Below, piece after piece: positions 60,475-64,000 of a stretch of DNA of 64,000 nucleotides. The first letter of the stretch is position 1; each line of letters begins with the position of its first letter. Below the pieces are notes generated by a model. That model worked only from the letters and a program-made list of their open reading frames with translations. It was not told the DNA's origin and did not search any database. The stretch comes from Streptomyces sp. NBC_00670 (GTDB taxonomy: Bacteria; Actinomycetota; Actinomycetes; Streptomycetales; Streptomycetaceae), in the NCBI RefSeq assembly GCF_036226765.1, contig NZ_CP109017.1, positions 2,495,501 through 2,559,500 of the forward strand. The letters run 5' to 3'. A program made the position numbers and the translations under genes.

Positions 60475-62472
60475 ATGCCGACCTGCCCGAACGGACATCA
60501 GTCGGGTTCCGACGACTGGTGCGAGGTCTGCGGTCACCGCATGGCCGGTGCCGTGCCTCCACCGCCACCGCCGCCACCGGCGGCGGGTTACGGCTATCCG
60601 CCGCCGGGTTCGCCCCCGCCGCCCCCGGGCGCCGCGGGCGGGCGTGGCCCCTTCGGCGGCGGCCGCGACTCCGAGCCGGAGCTCTGCCCGCAGTGCCGCA
60701 CGCCCCGGGAGGGGGGCGCGCCGTTCTGCGAGGAGTGCCGGTGGAACTTCCTGACGAACACGGCGACGACGTACACCCCGGCGGCTCCGCGCCCGTCGGC
60801 GTCCGGCGGCCCGCCGCCGCGGTTCCCGGGGCAGGGCCCCGGGGCGGGACAGGGACCCCGGACGCAGCCGGGGCCGGGCCCCGACTCGTACGACTACCAG
60901 GGCTCGCGCCCTTCGCAGATGAACCGCCCGGCGGAACCGATCCCGCCGGGCCCGCCGTACGGCGGCGAACCGGCGGGCGGTCCCGGAGCACCGGGCAGGC
61001 CCCAGGGACCGGGCGGCCCCGGTGGGCCCGGCGGCCCGTCGGGCTACGGCGGTGACTCCCAGCGGCCGGCCTTCGGCGGCGACCCGTCGCGCCCCGGAGG
61101 GCCCTCGGGGTACGGGGACGGCTCGCGTCCGGGTGGACCGGGCGGGGCCGGCGGGCCGGGAGGCCCGGGTGGACCTGGGGGACCTGGCGGTCCTGCGGGC
61201 CCTGGGGGCTTCGGCGGTGATCCTGCGCGTTCCGGCGGGCCCGGTGGTCCGGGCGGCCCCGGCGGCCCGGGTGCCTTCGGCAACGATCCCTCCCGCTCCG
61301 GCGGCCCGGGCGGCTTCGGCGGCGACCCGGCACGCTCCGGTGGACCGGGCGGCCCCGGCGGCTTCGGCGGCGATCCGTCGCGCCCCGGCGGACCCGGGGC
61401 CTTCGGCAACGACCCCGCCCGCCCGGGCGGACCGGGCGGCCCCGGCGGCTTCGACAACAACCCGTCACGCCCGGGCGAGCCGGGAGGCCGGGAGGGCTTC
61501 GGCGGCGATCCGTCCCGTCGGGGCGGCCCCGGTGGTCCGGACGGCCCCGGCGGCTTCGGCGGTGACCCGGCACGCTCCGGTGGACCGGGCGGGTTCGGCA
61601 ACGACCCCGCCCGCCCGGGCGGACCCGGCGGCCCGGGAGGCCCCGGCGGCTTCGGCGGCGATCCGGCCCGGCCGGGGGGTCCCGGCGGCTTCGGTGGGGA
61701 CCCCTCCCGTCAAGGCGGACCGGGCGGCGGCTACGGGGGCGACCCGTCGCGCCCCGGTGAGCGCGGCGGCGCCGCCGCGGACGGCGGTCCCCTCGCCTTC
61801 CCCGGCACCGGCGCACCGTCCGCCTTCCAGCGCCCCGGCGGCCCGGCGGCCCCGCCCGGCTACCCGCAGGAAACCGGCCGCCCCCAGCAGGCGCCCTTCG
61901 GCGGCGGTGCCGGCGGCGGCGAGGACGACTGGGTCCTCACCCCGCCGTCCTCCTCCGCACCCGGCGGCCCCGGCGGCGGACAGGGCCCGGGCGGCGGCTA
62001 CGGCTTCCCGCAGCCCGGCCGGCCCGGCTCCGGCCAGGCCGTCCCGCCGTCGTACGACCAGGGACCGTCGACCTGGACCGCCACCATCGGCCCGGACCGC
62101 GAGTACTTCCTGGCGATGATGCAGCGCTCCGGCCCGGAGGCGGCGGGGCTCAACCTGCCCGCCTACTCGCCCGAGCAGCAGCGCACGCTGACCGGCAACC
62201 AGATCACGATCGGCCGCCGCCGGCACTCCACCGGCGACACCCCCGACATCGACCTGGCCGTGCCGCCGGAGGACCCGGGCGTCTCGCACCAGCACGCCAT
62301 GCTGGTGCAGCAGCCGGACGGCACCTGGGCGGTCGTCGACCAGAACTCGACCAACGGCACCACGGTCAACGGCGGCGAGGAGCCGATCCAGCCGTTCGTA
62401 CCGGTCCCGCTGCAGGACGGCGACCGGGTCCACGTCGGCGCCTGGACGACCATCACCGTCCACCGGGGCTGA
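60475..62472 (+). CDS. FHA-domain protein with two zinc ribbons and a long Gly/Pro repeat
   Basis: A 665-residue protein: zinc ribbon 1 (CPNGHQSGSDDWCEVCG, residues 4-19, with a His ligand), a proline-rich stretch, ribbon 2 (CPQCRTPREGGAPFCEECR, about 77-95), a 270-residue region of GGFGGDPARSGGPGG-type repeats, and a C-terminal FHA domain (about 555-665) with GRRR (580), SHQHA and NSTNGT. FHA domains bind phosphothreonine. In mycobacteria the PknG substrate GarA is a short FHA protein; this one lacks an obvious ETTS phospho-motif and is much longer. GGAGAAGG precedes the ATG. It ends in a bidirectional terminator, closing the array. Confidence 0.92.
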   Translation: MPTCPNGHQSGSDDWCEVCGHRMAGAVPPPPPPPPAAGYGYPPPGSPPPPPGAAGGRGPFGGGRDSEPELCPQCRTPREGGAPFCEECRWNFLTNTATTYTPAAPRPSASGGPPPRFPGQGPGAGQGPRTQPGPGPDSYDYQGSRPSQMNRPAEPIPPGPPYGGEPAGGPGAPGRPQGPGGPGGPGGPSGYGGDSQRPAFGGDPSRPGGPSGYGDGSRPGGPGGAGGPGGPGGPGGPGGPAGPGGFGGDPARSGGPGGPGGPGGPGAFGNDPSRSGGPGGFGGDPARSGGPGGPGGFGGDPSRPGGPGAFGNDPARPGGPGGPGGFDNNPSRPGEPGGREGFGGDPSRRGGPGGPDGPGGFGGDPARSGGPGGFGNDPARPGGPGGPGGPGGFGGDPARPGGPGGFGGDPSRQGGPGGGYGGDPSRPGERGGAAADGGPLAFPGTGAPSAFQRPGGPAAPPGYPQETGRPQQAPFGGGAGGGEDDWVLTPPSSSAPGGPGGGQGPGGGYGFPQPGRPGSGQAVPPSYDQGPSTWTATIGPDREYFLAMMQRSGPEAAGLNLPAYSPEQQRTLTGNQITIGRRRHSTGDTPDIDLAVPPEDPGVSHQHAMLVQQPDGTWAVVDQNSTNGTTVNGGEEPIQPFVPVPLQDGDRVHVGAWTTITVHRG

Positions 62473-62483
62473 GCGACAGACCC

Positions 62484-62524
62484 CGTACGGCCGCGCGAAC
62501 CCCCAGGGGGCGTGCGGCCGTACG
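62484..62524. terminator. Bidirectional terminator after the FHA gene
   Basis: CGTACGGCCGCGCG (62484-62497) pairs with 62511-62524 with one mismatch, around a C/G-rich loop that can itself pair. It lies between convergent genes. Confidence 0.85.
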
Positions 62525-62537
62525 CATGCCTGCCCCC

Positions 62538-63500
62538 TCAGGGCAGCGGCCAGACGTACGGACCCTCGGGATCGTCCAGCCAGCTCCAGGCACGGTCGCC
62601 GTCGACCGTGATCCCGTACCGCTCGCGCGGCGGTTCGCCCTCGCGCTCCCACAGGGCGTACGCCTCCCGCGGGTCGAGGCCGCCGGCCGTCAGCGTGAGC
62701 AGGAACCGGAAGAGGTCGTCACCGCGGGCCCGGCGCGGCAGCCCCTCCAACCGCGGGAGCGGCGGCTCGGGCGGTGTGTCACCGCGCAGCGGCACGAAGT
62801 AGGCGGGCGTGTCGAGGAAGTGCCCCTCGGCGTGCGCGGCGTCGGCGACCCGGAGGAGGACGAGCCCGGTGGCGAGCGGGGTGAGGATGCGACCGCCGGG
62901 GGCGCACTGGGCGAGCCAGGCGCGCGGCACCGACGGCAGCGCGCAGGTCGCGATGATCCGGTCGAAGGGGGCGCGCTCGGGCACCCCGCGCGCCCCGTCG
63001 CCGGTGACGACGGTGGGGTGGTACCCGGCGGCGTCGAGATGCCGGCGGGCCGACTCGGTGATCTCCGGGTCGAGATCGACGGTGGTGACGTGCTCGTCCC
63101 CGAGCCGGTGGGACAGCAGGGCGGCGTTGTACCCGGTACCGGCGCCGATCTCGAGAACGGTGTCGCCGTCCCGCACCCCCAGCTCGACGAGCATGATCGC
63201 CATCAGCGAGGGCTGACTGCTGGAGGACACCAACTCCCCGTCCCGCAGCCGGGTCGCGAGCGGCACGTCCTCGTAGACCCCACGCAACCACCGCTCCCGC
63301 TGCCGGAAGTCGGCGTGCTCCCCCCAACGCCGCTCATAACCACCCCTGACGCCGACGTAGTAGTAAGGCACGAACAAGTGCCGAGGCACCTCGGCGAACG
63401 CCTCCCGCCACTCCGCTTCCCCCTCCCACACCCCCCTCACCCCGATCCCCCGCACCAACTCCCCCCGTGCTTCCCGCGCGAACTCGCCGATTTCACCCAT
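62538..63500 (-). CDS. Protein-L-isoaspartate methyltransferase-like enzyme
   Basis: A 320-residue SAM-dependent methyltransferase of the PCMT family: SSSQPSLMAIMLVELGVRDGDTVLEIGAGTGYNAALLS carries the PIMT substrate motif and SAM motif I, VTTVDLDPE motif II, and PFDRIIATCALPSVP the post-motif. An additional C-terminal domain of about 120 residues is unlike the short housekeeping repair enzyme and is common in actinobacterial relatives, some of which modify natural products or peptides. The ATG was chosen where similarity starts; no strong ribosome-binding site. Convergent with the FHA gene, divergent from glbO. Confidence 0.88.
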   Translation of the reverse strand: MGEIGEFAREARGELVRGIGVRGVWEGEAEWREAFAEVPRHLFVPYYYVGVRGGYERRWGEHADFRQRERWLRGVYEDVPLATRLRDGELVSSSSQPSLMAIMLVELGVRDGDTVLEIGAGTGYNAALLSHRLGDEHVTTVDLDPEITESARRHLDAAGYHPTVVTGDGARGVPERAPFDRIIATCALPSVPRAWLAQCAPGGRILTPLATGLVLLRVADAAHAEGHFLDTPAYFVPLRGDTPPEPPLPRLEGLPRRARGDDLFRFLLTLTAGGLDPREAYALWEREGEPPRERYGITVDGDRAWSWLDDPEGPYVWPLP

Positions 63501-63622
63501 ACATCCACTGTTCCACTCCGCGCCGTGCAAGGGACGCGGGGCTGTACCGGATCTGCGGCTCCGCCGCGCGGGCGCGAAAACCACCCCCACGGACCACCCG
63601 CCCCGTCTGAGACCATGGACCC

Positions 63623-64000
63623 GTGAATGACAACCCGCGCGACACGCTTCAGGAGCAGACCTTCTACGAGCAGGTCGGCGGGGAGGACACCTTCCGCCGC
63701 CTCGTCCACCGCTTCTACGAGGGCGTAGCCGCAGACCCCCTGCTCCGCCCCATGTACCCCGAGGAGGACCTCGGCCCCGCCGAGGAACGCCTCACCCTCT
63801 TCCTCATCCAGTACTGGGGTGGCCCCACCACGTACAGCCAGCGCCGCGGCCACCCCCGCCTCCGCATGCGCCACGTCCCCTTCACCGTCGACCGCGCCGC
63901 CCACGACGCCTGGCTGAAGCACATGCGCGACGCCCTGGACGACCTCGCCCTCCCCGAGGAACACGACCGCACGATGTGGAAGTACCTGACCTACGCCGCG
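63623..64000 (+). CDS. glbO: Group II truncated haemoglobin, cut by the window end
   Basis: 126 residues are visible; the family is about 135, so perhaps ten are missing. The sequence EQVGGEDTFRRLVHRFYEGVAADPLLRPMYPEEDL ... LFLIQYWGGPTTYSQRRGHPRLRMRHVPF closely follows mycobacterial trHbO: Tyr32 (B10), Tyr45 (CD1), proximal His84 (F8) and Trp97 (G8) are all in place. It binds oxygen or NO with haem and is linked to respiration and NO tolerance. The GTG start follows a weak GAGA sequence. Divergent from the methyltransferase gene. Confidence 0.93.
   Translation, partial: MNDNPRDTLQEQTFYEQVGGEDTFRRLVHRFYEGVAADPLLRPMYPEEDLGPAEERLTLFLIQYWGGPTTYSQRRGHPRLRMRHVPFTVDRAAHDAWLKHMRDALDDLALPEEHDRTMWKYLTYAA

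Noticed and set aside
60263..61816. Arg/Gly-rich minus-strand frame opposite the FHA repeat
   Set aside because: It exists only because the repeat is open in several frames; no motif.

Overview
The window looks like a chromosomal segment of a Streptomyces or a close relative. It is very GC-rich, its codons end almost always in G or C, GTG starts are frequent, and a single rare TTA leucine codon was noticed in a real gene. It encodes typical actinobacterial families: type VII secretion, a mycothiol-linked DsbA-type protein, a PknG kinase, a Nur-type nickel operator before an iron superoxide dismutase, and a group II truncated haemoglobin. From memory, the order from the DNA glycosylase through rpiB, sodF, pepN, asd, pepN and malQ to the HNH gene resembles the conserved Streptomyces core; I could not check this.

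Layout. 1-1.6 kb: a regulatory region with a 28-bp perfect palindrome, then a membrane acyltransferase. 1.7-10.4 kb, minus strand: a type VII secretion (ESX) locus with a DUF6177-like protein, the EccC motor, a MinD/EspI-like ATPase, the EccD channel and a 110-residue single-pass membrane protein. 10.7-13.5 kb: a likely effector with a WXG100-like N-terminus, a histidine-rich linker and an ADP-ribosyltransferase tail, followed by a candidate immunity gene. 13.6-20.1 kb: a SpoIIE-type phosphatase, a DNA glycosylase, rpiB, an amino-acid permease, bioY and sodF. 20.3-39.7 kb: a nitroreductase-like DsbA protein, two full-length aminopeptidase N paralogues, an AbiEi-like protein, a Tat-exported metallophosphoesterase, a NUDIX hydrolase, a secreted subtilase, a TetR/hydrolase operon, asd, and a divergent flavin monooxygenase/TetR pair with an iterated operator. 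39.8-49.9 kb: a small membrane protein, malQ with a translationally coupled upstream peptide gene, a PadR-ABC transporter operon, an HNH endonuclease, an MscS channel, and a GH4 glycosidase/sugar kinase pair.

50.2-62.5 kb is one co-directional signalling array: a GlnX-like four-helix membrane protein, a GlnH-like solute-binding protein, a coiled-coil protein carrying the TTA codon, an enlarged PknG kinase, a PP2C phosphatase, a von Willebrand A protein and an FHA protein. Kinase, phosphatase and FHA protein all carry zinc-ribbon modules, and the FHA protein and kinase have long low-complexity regions. This resembles the amino-acid-sensing GlnX-GlnH-PknG(-GarA) cascade of other actinobacteria, extended with its own phosphatase, vWA and FHA partners. 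It is the most interesting system here. The window ends with a methyltransferase and the start of glbO.

Intergenic regions are rich in inverted repeats. Several are bidirectional terminators between convergent genes; others belong to a multicopy family with the core GCGCAGTTCCCCGCGCCCC. I saw no tRNA, rRNA, CRISPR array, insertion sequence or prophage. All functions are read from motifs and remembered families; no database search was run.
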